From: G963665405 sp963665405
Lineage (GTDB): Bacteria > Chloroflexota > Dehalococcoidia > Lucifugimonadales > G963665405
Assembly: GCA_963665405.2 (NCBI GenBank)
Contig: CAXXUH010000003.1
Span: forward strand, 1-64,000
Length of the DNA: 64,000 nucleotides
Reading direction: 5' to 3'
Positions within the stretch are counted from its first letter, which is position 1, and every line of letters begins with the position of its first letter. Shown piece after piece: positions 1 to 11,700 of the stretch. Below the pieces are notes generated by a model, which did not search any database, was not told where the DNA came from, and saw only the letters and a list, made by a program, of their open reading frames with translations. The translations under genes were made by a program, and so were the position numbers.

Positions 1-149
1 GGGTTGGTGTTGATCGTCACGTCCCTGTCCACTGAAGGAGGCTGCTGCGTTGCCCACCAGGTCCTTGCAGCCGGGCCGCCGACTCGTCCCGCCGGGGCTG
101 TGTTGGTTACCGTCACCGCGTCTCCTGCGGAGACGGTCGGCGTCGGTGG

Positions 150-354
150 CCCAGGCAGCCTTCTACACCCTGGGGACTTTCGGAGAGCTGCGGGACGCGG
201 TGATCGCCACGATGGACACCGGCAGCCGCCAGTGGGACTACGAGGTCATCCCGCGGAGCGGCTGGGGCAGGCCCTGGAACGGGCCTCCGAGAGGCTCGGA
301 CAGCTGGGCGCTCACCTCGTCCTCAACGGGCCGGACCCCGACGTCCCTGCCTGA
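150..354 (+). pseudogene. unidentified degraded coding fragment
   Basis: The protein-like reading starts near VAQAAFYTLGTFGELRDAVI in one frame. At about 265 it continues in the next frame as a Leu/Arg-rich helix (QALERASERLGQLGAHL) ending at a stop at 354. One base change would join the two halves. I do not recognise the family. The region is GC-rich with no clear start or ribosome site, and it borders another decayed fragment, so a phage or integrative-element remnant is likely but unproven. Confidence 0.35.
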
Positions 355-404
355 CCGGGACTTCTCCGCAACGAGTTGGCACTGCCGGGTCCTGCCCCTT
401 CCTG

Positions 405-772
405 GCGGTCTGCCTGCCGAGGACGGCGGCGGAAGCCGGGGGCGAGGGGGACGTCGCCGAGGACGCAGAGCCTGCGGCGCCGGTGACCGACGAGGAGGCG
501 TGGAACGCGCTCCACGAGTACGAAGAGATCCAGGACACCATCCGGGAGTTCGAGGACGAGAAGCGGTGGGTGGTGGAGAAGCTCCGGGCCTGGCTGGGGC
601 AGCAGAGCGTGGTCAAGGGGAAGCTCGAAGGGCGGGAGAATACCCGCTCCGTGGGCATGGTGAGTCCCGCCGCTATTCGGTGGACTACCGGCGGCTCAAC
701 AACCTGCTGGACCCGGACGTACGGGCCGAGATCGTCACCGAGAGCGAGTCCGAGTACCTGCGTGTCAGCTAG
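405..772 (+). pseudogene. unidentified frameshifted fragment, helical
   Basis: An acidic leader (GEGDVAEDAEPAAP) runs into a helical stretch, DEEAWNALHEYEEIQDTIRE. Near 640 the frame shifts, and the C-terminus continues as YSVDYRRLNNLLDPDVRAE followed by a short acidic tail and a stop at 772. The two frames read as one small charged protein broken by an indel. It converges on the 3' end of the yhaN-like gene. Phage origin is inferred only from its composition and decayed state. Confidence 0.4.
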
Positions 773-3589
773 ATGTTGATGACCTGCGGCTCGTCGGCGC
801 CCAGCCTCGCAGCCGCGGTCTGAAACCACTCGACGATTTGCGGGTGACAGGTGAACACGAGCACCTGGTTGTACTGCGCAAGGTCGGTAAATGCCGCGGC
901 GGCGTTCACGCCGCGTTCTGGGTCGAAGTTGACCAGCGCCTCATCGACGAGCACCGGCAGCCGCTCCGCCCGCCCGCCCAAGTCGCGGATATAGCCGAAT
1001 CTCAGCGACAGGAACAGTTGCTCGCGCGTTCCCCGGCTCAACTCGTTGGGCTGCTTGGTGCCGCCGCTGTTGTCCGTAACGTGTATCTCCGATCTGTCGA
1101 GGGGCGAGAACACCGTCTGGTAACGCTCTTGCGTGATGCGGCCAAAGAACCCCTGCGAGTGGCGTATCACGTCGGGTTGGCGCTCGCGCTCGAACTTGCT
1201 TTGCGCCTCCTTGAGCAGGTTTCCAGCAATGGCGCACACCGCCCCACTCTCGCGCATGGCCCTGTATCTGCTCCAGCAACTGGTTGCGCTCCATCCGCAG
1301 CCGCGACGATTCCTCCTCGCTGGTCAGGCGCCTGAGCTCGGCCTGCGCCTCTCCGCGCACGGTGGAAAGGCGCTCGACATCTGCAGCGCAGTGGTCGCCG
1401 TCCTCCGTGGCCTCGCGTATCGCATCGCTTATAGCCTGCAAGTCCGTCTCCCCCAGCCTCTCCATGAACGCTTCGAATACATCTCCAGGGCCACTGAGGC
1501 GCTGCAATCGACCGCGGATGTCGTTTCGTTTCGTTTCGAGGTCCACGCGCTCGGTGTAGGCATCCGCGCGTCTGCGAAAGTCCTCCGCATCGGCGGCGCC
1601 GCCCGATTGGAGCAACTCCCCTAATGCTCTCTCCGACTCACTCAACTCTTCCTTGCGCTCACCCAGATTGCGCTCCGCCCTGTCCAGCGAAGCCTGCGCT
1701 TCCGCGCGCTCCCGCACACGCTCTGCGACGGCGGCATCCAGCTCGATCAGCCTGTCGGCAGCAGCGGCGATAGTGCGCGCGTCCGACTCGTCGAACGGGA
1801 TGCCGAACTGCTGCGCCAGGGGCACAACGTCCTCGGTGTAGCCGCTAATGTCCTTCCCGATCGCTCTGATGCGTTCCTGCCACGTACGCACGTTGCCAAG
1901 GTGGGTCCGCGCAAGCTCGACCCTGCCCCTGAGGTCGGTAACCGTCTCGGGCGAGAAGGTCGGGCGCAGGTTGCGATCGGCGAGCCACTGCCGCCACTCA
2001 CCCCCGGCCTCTTCAACCGCGCGCCTGGCCTCTTCAACGTCCTCCCTAATCTCCTCCACTCTGCGCTTTCGCCGTTCGACCAGCGCCGTGCTGCTGTCGA
2101 TCTCTCTGGCAAGGCGCACACGCTCTGCGTCCGTGTCTGTAGCGGCTCGCCCGAATACGAACAGGTATGCGGCCGCCATGCCGGCGAGAACAATGCCTGC
2201 TGCTGCGCCAACGATGAGCGCCGCGCCGCCAAGTATTGCCCCGAAGGCAAAAAGCACGATGCCTGCGGCGGCGCCCGCGATTGCCAATCGCACGTTGCCG
2301 TTCTTGTGTCCGGCCGTATCGACGGCTGCCCGGGCCTCCTGTTCGGCCTTGTCCTTGGCATCGGTCGCCTCGCTTAAACTAGCCTCGCTCTGGGCAAGCA
2401 CGGATTCGCGTTCGCGAAGTTCGCTGCGGGCACCTTCCAGGCGTTGCTGGTAGCCGCGAATCTCATCTTGAACGACCAGCGACATGTCGAACGTATCGAG
2501 GCGGGGTTCGTCCCAGTCCTGCCCGAGGTAGCGCAGCGCCTCTTGCAGTGAGCGCTCGTATTCCGTGAGCTCCGACTGGCGCTCGGGCAGGTCTTGGACT
2601 GCGCCGTCGAAGAAGGTGCGCCCCCGCTGGATGCCGCGTATTGCCTCGGCGTTCGCGCTGATGGCCTCGTTTTCAATCTGCGCTTCCGCCCTAGCCCGCG
2701 CCTCTTTCACGTCTCGCTCTGTGGAGTCGTGATACTGGCGTGCAAGCCGGGCGCCTTCTGCTAGCGCCTCCAACCGGCTCACGCCGCCGACTGGGAAGTC
2801 GCCGATAGGCGGCAGTTCCGTCAACTGCCGCTCTAACTCGTATAGCGCGTTCCAATCGTCCCAGGCATCCGCAAGCCGTTGCTGTTGCTCATAGCGGGAC
2901 TGGTGTTCTCGGCGGAGGCCGTCCAGACGCTCAATCTCTGCTTCGGCTTTTGCAAGCCGTGCTGTCAGGCTGCCGTGCTCCGCTGCGTTATTGGCGACCT
3001 CGCGCAGCCTTTCCTCGATGCCCTTCAACTTCTCGGCGGCGTGGTAGACGGCCTGTGTGCTGCCGCCCCTGCGGAACAGCTTGCCCTTGTCATCCGACAG
3101 GCTCCTCAACGCGCTCGGAAGGTTGGCCGCGCCCATTCCGGCGCTGTATATCTGGCTGTTCACGCTGCTGTCGCTCAAGAGAGCCGCGTTGTGCAGCTCG
3201 TCCAGCGTGAAGGTGCTTACCTTCCGGAATACGTCCTCCGAATGGCCGAGGAGCCGCTGCAACTCGCTATCGGGCAGCGGCTCTCCTTCCGCCGTGGTGA
3301 GCGTCAGCGCCCCACCATGCGAGCCGGACGTTCGCTGCACGATGACCGTCTCGCCCCCATCGCTGACGATAGTGACGCTGCCGCCGTAGTGCCCACCGGC
3401 AAGCGCGGGGTAGTAGGTTGCAGAATTGGCGCGGGAATACCCGAAGAGCACCTGCCGCACGAACTCCAACAGCGTGCTCTTGCCCGCCTCGTTCGGGCCG
3501 TAGAAGACGGTTACGGGCCGCTCAAAACCGCCCCACTCACGCTCCGCAAAGTGGCCGAATCCGTCGATGCGCAGCCGCTGTATCCTCAC
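769..3589 (-). pseudogene. yhaN: YhaN-like AAA ATPase (SbcC/RecN-type), frameshifted
   Basis: Large SMC-like ATPase, the partner of YhaO in double-strand-end processing. The N-terminus has a Walker A (GPNEAGKST, about residue 30). It is followed by coiled coils and a central hydrophobic pair of segments near residues 435-480, as is usual for YhaN. After about residue 780 (position 1250) the frame breaks. The next frame holds the rest of the ATPase head: an ABC-type signature (SRGTREQLFLSLRFG), Walker B (LPVLVDEALVNFD) and a stop at 769. Joined, it would be about 935 aa. The GTG start overlaps the yhaO stop by 4 bp (GTGA), so the two are translationally coupled. Either the gene is newly inactivated or the assembly has an indel. 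Confidence 0.85.
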
Positions 3590-4857
3590 GCCTCATCCTC
3601 GATGAGCAGGTCGACGGCCAGCTCCTCCGCCTGCGCGATGAGGGCGGCGAGCTCAGCCTCCACCGGCGCTGCGTCGCGGAGGTAGCGGCGGTAGTTGCCG
3701 TGTTCGTACAGGTCCGGCAGGTCGGCAAGCAGCCGCTCCATGAGTTCAGCGTCGCCTCTTGACCTGTCGGACGTCTTCAGCACCTCGGCCAGAAAATCTG
3801 CGCCCGCAGCGCGTGCTGACCTGTCGTACGGGGCCGACGTTTCGTCCTCAATGCGCTCGCACCACACGAACGGTGAGCGTTGCGACCAGCTGCTATTTAT
3901 CTCCTCCTGCCAGTCACGCAGGGCGTTTGGCCGTCGCAGTGAGCGGCTCAGCTCGCCTCTGCCTGTTATGGAAACCCGCGCGACCACCGAGCGCCCGTCA
4001 GCGCTATCCAGCACGTCCTCCATCTTCCCGTGCAGCGCGTCCAGCAAACTCTGCTCCGGTTCGAGCGGACTAATGTCCACGGAAACGCGCTCCCAGCGAA
4101 TGAGATCGACCGCGCGAAACTCCACGTTCGCATTGCCGCCGTCATCCACCTCAACCAGATACACGCCGCGCGCGCCCAACTCGTTGGGGTGGCGACCCTG
4201 CGGATTGCCCGGGTATGCGACAACAGGGTTGCGCTCGTTGAGGATGCGCCGCGTGTGGACGTGCCCCAGCGCCCAGTAATCAACCCCTGCTTGCCGCAGG
4301 TCATCCACCGTACAGGGCGCGTACGACTCGTGGCCCGTGTCGCTACCGACGTTGGCGTGCAGCAGCCCGATGGAGAACCCGGCGGGAGTCACATTGCCAA
4401 GGCCGAGTGCAAGATTGTCCCGAACGTCGCTCTTCGGATAGCTGATGCCGTGGACGACGGCGCGAGCAGGGTCCTCGGGGAATACGGGCACGCGCTCCCA
4501 CTCCCTGCCGAACCGGTGGCACAGGGCCGGGTAGGCCAGCCTCGCCTCCCAGCCGTCGAGCGGGTCGTGATTTCCGTGACAGACGAACGAACGGATGCCC
4601 TGCTCGTCCAGCCTCTCCAGCCCCTCGATGAACTTCCGTTGGGCACGCAGGCTGCGCTCCGCGCCGTCGTACACGTCGCCGGCGACAAGCAGCGCGGCTA
4701 CCCTTTCACGGATGCACAGGTCGATGATGTTGTCGTACGTCCTGAACGTCGCGTTGGATATCTCGCCCGCGATGCCCTCCGGCGCGGCGTCGCGCAGCCC
4801 CTTGAAGGGGCTGTCGAGGTGCAGGTCGGCGGCGTGGACGAATCGGAGCAGCGTCAT
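3586..4857 (-). CDS. yhaO: YhaO/SbcD-like DNA repair metallophosphoesterase
   Basis: A 423-aa calcineurin-type phosphoesterase with the full motif set: HAADLHLDSPF (DxH), GDVYDG, GNHDP, GLLHANVG and ALGHVH. These are the metal ligands of Mre11/SbcD-type nucleases. It should form a nuclease-ATPase complex with the downstream YhaN-like protein, whose start overlaps its stop. Its position after addAB fits a DNA-end repair operon. The C-terminal 150 residues are family-specific and less conserved. The start ATG was chosen because the MTLLRFVHAADLHLDSPF N-terminus is typical of the family. Confidence 0.9.
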   Translation of the reverse strand: MTLLRFVHAADLHLDSPFKGLRDAAPEGIAGEISNATFRTYDNIIDLCIRERVAALLVAGDVYDGAERSLRAQRKFIEGLERLDEQGIRSFVCHGNHDPLDGWEARLAYPALCHRFGREWERVPVFPEDPARAVVHGISYPKSDVRDNLALGLGNVTPAGFSIGLLHANVGSDTGHESYAPCTVDDLRQAGVDYWALGHVHTRRILNERNPVVAYPGNPQGRHPNELGARGVYLVEVDDGGNANVEFRAVDLIRWERVSVDISPLEPEQSLLDALHGKMEDVLDSADGRSVVARVSITGRGELSRSLRRPNALRDWQEEINSSWSQRSPFVWCERIEDETSAPYDRSARAAGADFLAEVLKTSDRSRGDAELMERLLADLPDLYEHGNYRRYLRDAAPVEAELAALIAQAEELAVDLLIEDEA

Positions 4858-5264
4858 CGGTCTAAGTGTAGTTCCCGGAGACGTTGTTTACAGGCGTGAG
4901 GCGGGAGTGGCGATACTGCGGGCTGGGCTCTACACGCTTCCACTGCGTGGCGACTTGGGCCGGAAGGTTCTGAGGAGCACATGGGTAGTCGGCTGGCCGA
5001 CCCCTTATAGTAGAGGCGGCCGGATCCACCGTGTCGTCCGCCTTCACGGTCACCCCCTTCACCGACATGAACTGCCGGTAGTACCTGCAGTTTGTGCAAC
5101 ACTTCCGAAGCTCACCCTGATCGCCGCAATGCCACCTCTCCACCCAAGAACTTCAGTCCGTTTAACTCGCCAGCGAGGAGAGGGATCGTGATGTCACTAA
5201 GGTCACCGACTTCCAATGTCAGGGGACAATCGCTGGCCGATCCGGTGGCGATAACGATTCGGCT
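4858..5264 (-). other. intergenic stretch with no supported gene
   Basis: About 400 bp between yhaO and the sbcD scrap. Minus-strand open frames exist, including one with a CxxC pair (CCTNCRYYR), but none has a convincing ribosome site or recognisable homology. The frame following the sbcD scrap reads on for about 50 residues to a stop at 5112. This looks like a deletion scar in what was a longer gene. Confidence 0.4.
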
Positions 5265-5351
5265 GAAGCGGGCTTGAGCGTCATGGCCTAGGTAGTGCCT
5301 GGCCATCCCCAGTTGCCAATCGGTCGTGTGAAGGAATTTGACCATGCTCAT
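5265..5351 (-). pseudogene. sbcD-like exonuclease, N-terminal scrap only
   Basis: The first 29 or so residues (MSMVKFLHTTDWQLGM and following) match the start of an SbcD-type exonuclease, with the DxH-like DWQ metal motif region. The reading then passes into unrelated sequence. Everything after the first motif is missing. It lies directly downstream of addA, where an exonuclease gene would be expected, so an sbcD gene was probably deleted here. Confidence 0.55.
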
Positions 5352-5388
5352 TATCCCCTTCTGCTTTTCGGCAGGCTAGCGCCGCCGA

Positions 5389-8300
5389 CTAGACCTTCGC
5401 CGCATCCAACGCCTTCAAGATGAGCGCCTGCGGATCCGGGAACCGACGTTCCTCCTGTGGGCGCAGGAAGAGGAGCGTCGCCTCCCGCACCGGTCTTCCC
5501 GTGGTTTCCCCAACCGCCCAGGCATAAAGGCCCAGCTGCACCTCATACTCAGGCCCCAACTCCTGGACTTGCTTGGTGGTGAGGTTGTCCGTCTTGTAGT
5601 CGACTATGATTATCCCCTCCGGCGTATCAATGAGCAGGTCAATGAAGCCCTCCATCAGCCTATCACCGAGCTTCGTACTGACAAAGACCTCCCGGAAATA
5701 GTTGGTCGAGCGCTGCTTCACGCTTTCGATCAGCCCCTTTACTGTCTCAGTTGCCAACGCGTTGCGCGACAGCTCAAGGACATCCTTCGCTGCGTCGCCG
5801 ATGCCCTCCGCCTCCGCCTGGGCACGGCAGATGTCCTCCAGCCCCTCGCCGGTAAGCAGGTCAATGCTCTGCAGCACTGCGTGGACCGCCCTCCCAAGGT
5901 TCGTCCCGCCGCGCCCTCGCCGGTACGGGATTTCGCCTTCGCCCGCCTCCGCCTTCTCCGATGTCCCATCTCCTTCCGCAGGCACACTCCGCGGCTGCCC
6001 CTTCACCCGCTGTGCGATGGCCGTGACCGCCTGCGCTTGAGGCCGCGACGCCTTCTCGATGGCGGATTCACGCTGCGCCTCCCACTGCGCCCGCAGAGCG
6101 GCAAAATCGCCATCAGGCGCAGCCCTCTCCTCCCTCGCCTGCGGAGTGTAGCCGCCCGCTGCTTCCACCAACGTCTCCCAGTCGAGCTTTTGGAACAAGT
6201 CTAGGCGGTCCGCGCAGAACTCCTCCAGCCTGGCGGCGCGCGTTGTGTCGTTCTTGGCCCTGCGGCGGAATAGGCTCACAAGAAGGTGGTCCTTGGCGCG
6301 CGTGCAAGCCACGTAGGCCAGCCGCACGTCCTCCGCTGCCGCCGCTGTTGATTCTTTACCCTTTGCGGCCTCATATCCCGGCGTAGGGACGCGTATGCCG
6401 CCAGGCAGGGTGAGTTCGATCTCCGCCTGGCCGGAGGTCCGGTCCACTATCACGTTGTCTACATTGCGATTGGGTGTGCTCCCAAAACCCGTGAGCACCA
6501 CCACGGGAAACTCCAAGCCCTTGGCGGCGTGAATCGTCATGATGCGCACGCAGTCCTCGTCCGACTCCGGCGCCGGCGACTCCACCGCTCGCGCCCGCTC
6601 CACGACCTGTCCCTCAATCCAGTCGAGGAAGCCGCGCAGCGAGCTGCCGCCGGCCCGCTGGTACGCCCGCGCCTGCTCCACCACGAAGCGCAGCCGACGC
6701 CATCGCTCGCGGGGCCGACGGCGGTCAAAGGAGAGCTCAACCAGATGTCGCTCCCGGATGAACTCCTCAATCAGCTCGTCCGGAGGCTTCAGCCCACACT
6801 TCTTGTTGGACTCGCGCAGCACTGCCAGGGCCTCGGCCACCGGGCCCGTGGCGCTGCCAGGGTGCAGGTAGTCGAACCGCCCCCCGTCGTCTACAAACTG
6901 CAGCAGCTCCATATCGCTGCAGGAGAAGGCTGTTGAGCGAAGCGCTGCCACGAGCGCCACCTGGTCGCCCGGGCTGTCGATAGCCCGAAGGCAGTTCAGC
7001 AGTTGCCTGACGTCTTCCGTGCCCAGCACGATGGACTCGCTCTCGATGCGATACGGCACGTCCGCAGCCTCCAGCGCCTGCTCTAGCGCCTCCAGGTTCG
7101 TGCGGCTTGGCAGGAGGAGGCAGATGTCCCGGTAGGTCGCGTTCCGCCACTCTCCGGGTTTCTCGCTACGGACCTGCCACGGCTCTTCCTTGATTCGCCG
7201 GGCCAGGGCAGCCACCGTCTGCCCTTCCAGCCGGCGGGCGAAGTCCGAGTTCCCGCTGACGCTCTCGCCCACGTAGTAGACCGCGGGCGGCGGCGCCTCC
7301 TCCACCTCCTTCGACACGCCGTGTGTGGCGATGAGGTCCCGGTACTCGGCCTGCAACTCGCTGTCGTCCTCGTTCCGCATCCACCGACCAAAAACGTGGT
7401 TCACCCAGGAGATGATGCTCTGCTGCGACCGGAAGTTCTGCTGCAACGGCGTGCTCTCGTACACCAGGTGGTTGCGCACGTGCGCCATCGTCACGATGTC
7501 CGCACGCCGGAAGCGATAGATGGACTGCTTTGGGTCGCCCACCATGAACAGCTTGCCGGGGGTCGGCGCGATGGCCTCCCAGTCCTTCGACATGCTCCCT
7601 GCACGGTCATCCGGGTCGCCGGCGAGGAAGAAGGCGATCTCCGCCTGAATGGGGTCCGTGTCCTGGAACTCGTCCACCAGCAGGTGATGGAAGCGGCGCT
7701 GAAACCGGCGGCGCGCGTCGGGGTTGTCACGTAGCATGTCGCGGGCCCAGACAAGAAGGTCATGGAACCCCGCGTGCCCTTCCTCCTTGCGCCGCGCAGA
7801 CTGGTTGACCACGAACTTGCGTATCGCTTCCAACGCAGGGGTGAAGGCGGCGGTCCGCAGCGCGCCAATCTCTTCCGCCCGCAAACCCTCAAGCTCCAGG
7901 AGCATGTCCTTCAGCAGCTTGCAGGCATTGACCCCCGCCACATCGTCCTTGTCCCAATTCGTCTGGCTGCCACTCCTGGTTGAGAGCCGCTTCCAACCCA
8001 GCAGCCGGACGAGGGCTCGCTCGTAGGCGCGGTCGCCGCCGCCCGCAGCGGGCAGCCTCTGCGCCAGGGCGACGACCTCCGCTGCGTGTTCAAACAACCC
8101 ATCGCCGATGCCAATCTTCGAAAACCGTCGCAGCCGCTCAATCTCCGTGACCGCCTCCGCCAGCAGGTTCCCGATGGTCAGCGTGGGCTCAGGCGCCTCT
8201 GCAATGGATGCGTCGGCCACTAGGTCATAGTTGCCGTTGAGTGCCGAGGCAACCAGGCGCAGTTGGTCCAGATTCAGTCCCAGGTGTAGCGCCCGTGCCA

Positions 8301-8787
8301 GCTTGGGGCCAAGCTCTGCCGACTCAAGCGATTCATCCAGCCACTGGTCCCAGGCTTGCTGGAAGCGCAGGTCCGCCTCGATTGGGTCAAGCATCTCGAA
8401 GCCTGGCGGCAGGCCCGCCTCCAGCGGCAGCTCACGCAACAGCGACTGCGCGAAGCTGTGCAGCGTCTGGATCGACGCTGCGTCCATCTCCGACACGGCC
8501 CGCCGGCACCGGTCGCGTGAGCCCTCATCGAGGCTTTCGTCCTCAGCCGCGTACTCGAGGTCACGGCGGACCCGGTCCCGCAGTTCAGCGGCAGCGGCCT
8601 CGGTGAAGGTGATCGCGGCCAGTCCCGCCATCTCCGCAGCGCCCGAGGCGATCAGCGTCACTATGCGGCCCACCAGAGCGGTGGTCTTTCCCGTCCCTGC
8701 TCCAGCCTCGACGAAGAGGTTCTCGTCCAGGCTCTGCTGGATGCGGTCGCGGTGCTGCTGGTCCGACGGCTGGTCATGCTGCATCAT
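5389..8787 (-). CDS. addA: AddA-like ATP-dependent helicase/nuclease
   Basis: A 1132-aa UvrD-type superfamily 1 helicase fused to a RecB-like nuclease. Visible motifs are Walker A EAGAGTGKT (residues 27-35), Walker B/motif II VDEFQDTDPIQ (about 375), motif III GDPKQSIYRFR, motif VI VRLAYVACTRAKDHLL, and a C-terminal PD-(D/E)xK nuclease core with GFIDLLID and IIIVDYKTDN. With AddB it unwinds and resects double-strand ends for RecA loading. The start ATGATG overlaps the addB stop in an ATGA, so the genes are coupled. Length and motif order are normal. Confidence 0.93.
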   Translation of the reverse strand: MMQHDQPSDQQHRDRIQQSLDENLFVEAGAGTGKTTALVGRIVTLIASGAAEMAGLAAITFTEAAAAELRDRVRRDLEYAAEDESLDEGSRDRCRRAVSEMDAASIQTLHSFAQSLLRELPLEAGLPPGFEMLDPIEADLRFQQAWDQWLDESLESAELGPKLARALHLGLNLDQLRLVASALNGNYDLVADASIAEAPEPTLTIGNLLAEAVTEIERLRRFSKIGIGDGLFEHAAEVVALAQRLPAAGGGDRAYERALVRLLGWKRLSTRSGSQTNWDKDDVAGVNACKLLKDMLLELEGLRAEEIGALRTAAFTPALEAIRKFVVNQSARRKEEGHAGFHDLLVWARDMLRDNPDARRRFQRRFHHLLVDEFQDTDPIQAEIAFFLAGDPDDRAGSMSKDWEAIAPTPGKLFMVGDPKQSIYRFRRADIVTMAHVRNHLVYESTPLQQNFRSQQSIISWVNHVFGRWMRNEDDSELQAEYRDLIATHGVSKEVEEAPPPAVYYVGESVSGNSDFARRLEGQTVAALARRIKEEPWQVRSEKPGEWRNATYRDICLLLPSRTNLEALEQALEAADVPYRIESESIVLGTEDVRQLLNCLRAIDSPGDQVALVAALRSTAFSCSDMELLQFVDDGGRFDYLHPGSATGPVAEALAVLRESNKKCGLKPPDELIEEFIRERHLVELSFDRRRPRERWRRLRFVVEQARAYQRAGGSSLRGFLDWIEGQVVERARAVESPAPESDEDCVRIMTIHAAKGLEFPVVVLTGFGSTPNRNVDNVIVDRTSGQAEIELTLPGGIRVPTPGYEAAKGKESTAAAAEDVRLAYVACTRAKDHLLVSLFRRRAKNDTTRAARLEEFCADRLDLFQKLDWETLVEAAGGYTPQAREERAAPDGDFAALRAQWEAQRESAIEKASRPQAQAVTAIAQRVKGQPRSVPAEGDGTSEKAEAGEGEIPYRRGRGGTNLGRAVHAVLQSIDLLTGEGLEDICRAQAEAEGIGDAAKDVLELSRNALATETVKGLIESVKQRSTNYFREVFVSTKLGDRLMEGFIDLLIDTPEGIIIVDYKTDNLTTKQVQELGPEYEVQLGLYAWAVGETTGRPVREATLLFLRPQEERRFPDPQALILKALDAAKV

Positions 8788-11700
8788 CCCGCGTCCTCTT
8801 CCGCATCGGCGTCGAGGGCGCCGCCACTAAGTAATTTGTAGGCAGCGGCCTGCGGCGAGTCGCCCTTGCGCGCCCACAACGCCAGCTTGTTGGTGGGGCA
8901 GATGCGCTGGAAGTCGCAGTAGCGGCAGTTTTCGGGTCCGCCGAAGCCGGGCGGGCCTGGGTTCGCCGGGAAGATGCCGCCCCGCACACCCTCCGCGATG
9001 GCCTGTACCGTATTCCTGAACTGCGCCTCAATGGCGTCGAGGGTAACGGGAACGCGAATGTATCCGCCGTTAGCAGAAATGAACCAATACTCGGCGCGCA
9101 GGGCCGCATCCGGCAGCAGCGTCTCACGCACTGCAAGCGCGTACACGGGCAGCTGCAGCCGTTTCCCCGCCATCAGGGGATCGTCCTCCATCTTCCGGTA
9201 TTGCCGGGAAGAGCCTGTCTTGTAGTCCATCACCACAGCTCTACGGCCGTCCTCTGCCACATCCACGCGGTCGATGAAACCCCGGAAGCGGACCTCGCCG
9301 CCGTCCGGCAGCGCCAATGCCACCGGCGGCCCGTCGAAGCCGAACGCGTACTCGGAGTGACGGGGTTGCATCCCCTCGTCTGCCCGGTACTGCTCGTCGT
9401 CATCCAGGAACCTCTCCAGGTCCTGCAGGATGTCCTCCTGCGCCACCTCCCACAACACGCGGCGCCCCGTCACGCCCCTTCGCTCCGCCTCCCGGAACTC
9501 CTCTTGGGCGATCTCCCGGAGCCGTTCCCGCTGCAAGAGTGTCCACCCCTCGCGAGGCGAGGGGGCCCCTGCGTCCATCGCCTCCTTGATGAATCGCTCC
9601 AAGATGGCGTGGACCAGGCTGCCCCGTTCCAGCGGGGAGATGGTCAGCACGTCCTCGGGTGTTTCCCATGCTGACAGGTTGAGCACGTTGCCCAGGAAGT
9701 GGCGGTATGGGCAGGTGGCCCATGACTCCAACCGCGTCGGTGACATGACCTCCGAGAGCGATCCGCCGAGCCGTCCGCTGCCGCCCGCGATCCCGCCCAC
9801 GAACCCGTCCCACTCGGTAAGCCCGTTAGTTGCGCGTGCCCGATCCATCGCGAGCGCCCGGCCCAGAGGGCCGCCGTCCGAGGCCAGCGGGTGCCAGCGC
9901 AGGCGAGATCCCGTCCTCTGCCATCGCGCAAGGGCCAGCACGTCGTACTCGTTGCCGTCTGCGGCGCGTCCACCCTCTGCCAGCCGCAGCGCGTCCTCCA
10001 TTGATTCGATGACCGTCAGCCATGGAGCATCGTAGGTGTGCAGCCGCTCCGATGAGACGCGTTCACATGCGAGTGTCGAGGCTGCCTCAAGCAGCCAGGG
10101 CGAGGGGTATTGCGCCCGCCGCGTCACAGGATCGACCCGCGAATACGAGAGCCGTCGCCGATCCCCGCCTGCGAGGGCGGCCAGATAGTCGCGCCGCTCG
10201 TGCAATTGGGCCTCCCGTCGAAGGGGCAGGGCGCCCACCAGCACCTGAGCGCGCACGTACTCCGGCAGCAGCGGGTCCTCGCCGCTCCGGGCCGGGTAGT
10301 CGCCCTCCGACATCCCCAGGAGCCATACGGTGTCGAATTCCATTCCCGTCGCGGCCCCAAGCCCTGCCACAAACACGCCCGTTCCAGTGGCGCCGCTCCG
10401 TCCCATGTATGCCGAGAGAGCGTGATCAAGCGCTTGCTGAAACCCGGCCAGCGTCGTCGCCGGTTCAACCGCGTCCAGCTTGCCGAGTTCCTCCAACGCT
10501 GACTCCAAACGCCCAAGCGCGTCCTGCTGTTGCGTCGGCCAGTCGTTCTTCCCCTGGCCGTACCGGTCTATGGCGTCCTTGGCCCACTCGGCAAAGGCGC
10601 TCCAGGGGCTGCCGTCCGCGGGGGGCTTGTCCTGCGCCAATTGCTCGACAAGCGCCAATAACCTCTCAGCACAGGCGATTGCCTCGATATAGCCCCTCAC
10701 CTGGGCTTCCGTCAGGTCACCCCGCGCCTCTGCCCCCCGGCGACGCCGCCCCACACTGCCGGTCAGGCCGTGTACCCGTTCCTTCCATTGCTCCAAGCCG
10801 CGCACGACGCCCGCTTCCCGCGACAGTCCCTCCCAACGCTGCAGCTCGCTGGACGCTGACCGGTTGCTCGCGGCGTTCCACACCGGCGCGTCCGCCAGCC
10901 ACCGCATCAGGGCGGCACGGCCAAAGTCTTCCCTGAAGACGTCCAGCATCCCCGTAAGCAGCCGTCCCGGAACGGAGTCCTGCAGTGGCGACGGGTCCGG
11001 GCCCGCCACCGGTATGCCGGCAAAGCCCAGCTCCATCCGAAGTTGAAAGGCGTAGGGATCCTGCCGCCGGTAAAGGGCCGCCATGCGGTGAAACGGCACG
11101 CCCGCTTCCGCCCGCTGGAGCATGTCGCGCACCGCCTGTCGCACCTCTTCCCGCGCGTCTGGGGCCGATACGATGGACTCTGGTCTCGCGTCCAGTTCTG
11201 CTGAACCGTCAGCGCTCGCTTCACTGAGCCGCTCCCACCACGCGCCCTCGGCGTCGTCGACGCCCGCCTCGCCCGTCCGCCCCACAACGAGGCTGCACGG
11301 CGCAGCATCCGACAGCGCTGTCAGCAGCGCGGTCTCACCCGGCGATGGCCGTGTCAGGAGAAAAAAGACCAGCGCGCCCACGTCCTGCAGCGCCGGCTGC
11401 CCTCGCCCCGAGCGCACCGCCTCCGCCGCAGCCCAAGCCTCGTCTTCAGGCCCGTAGTACTCGGCGGTCCGCTCCCGGAATCGGCGGTACAACTCGGCGG
11501 TTGCCTGCCGCAGTGGACCTTCTCCCGCCAGCGTGTCGAGCTGACTCTCCGTCAGGCGCACCAGCTCTTTGAACGCAGCCTGCAGCGATTCGTGCAACGT
11601 GGCGTGCCCCGCCACGCTGCCGAGCGGTTCCTTCCCCACCACCTCCATCGCCACTGTGCGGATAACAGCCATCTCCGCCGCCGCGGACAGCGGCCGCCGT

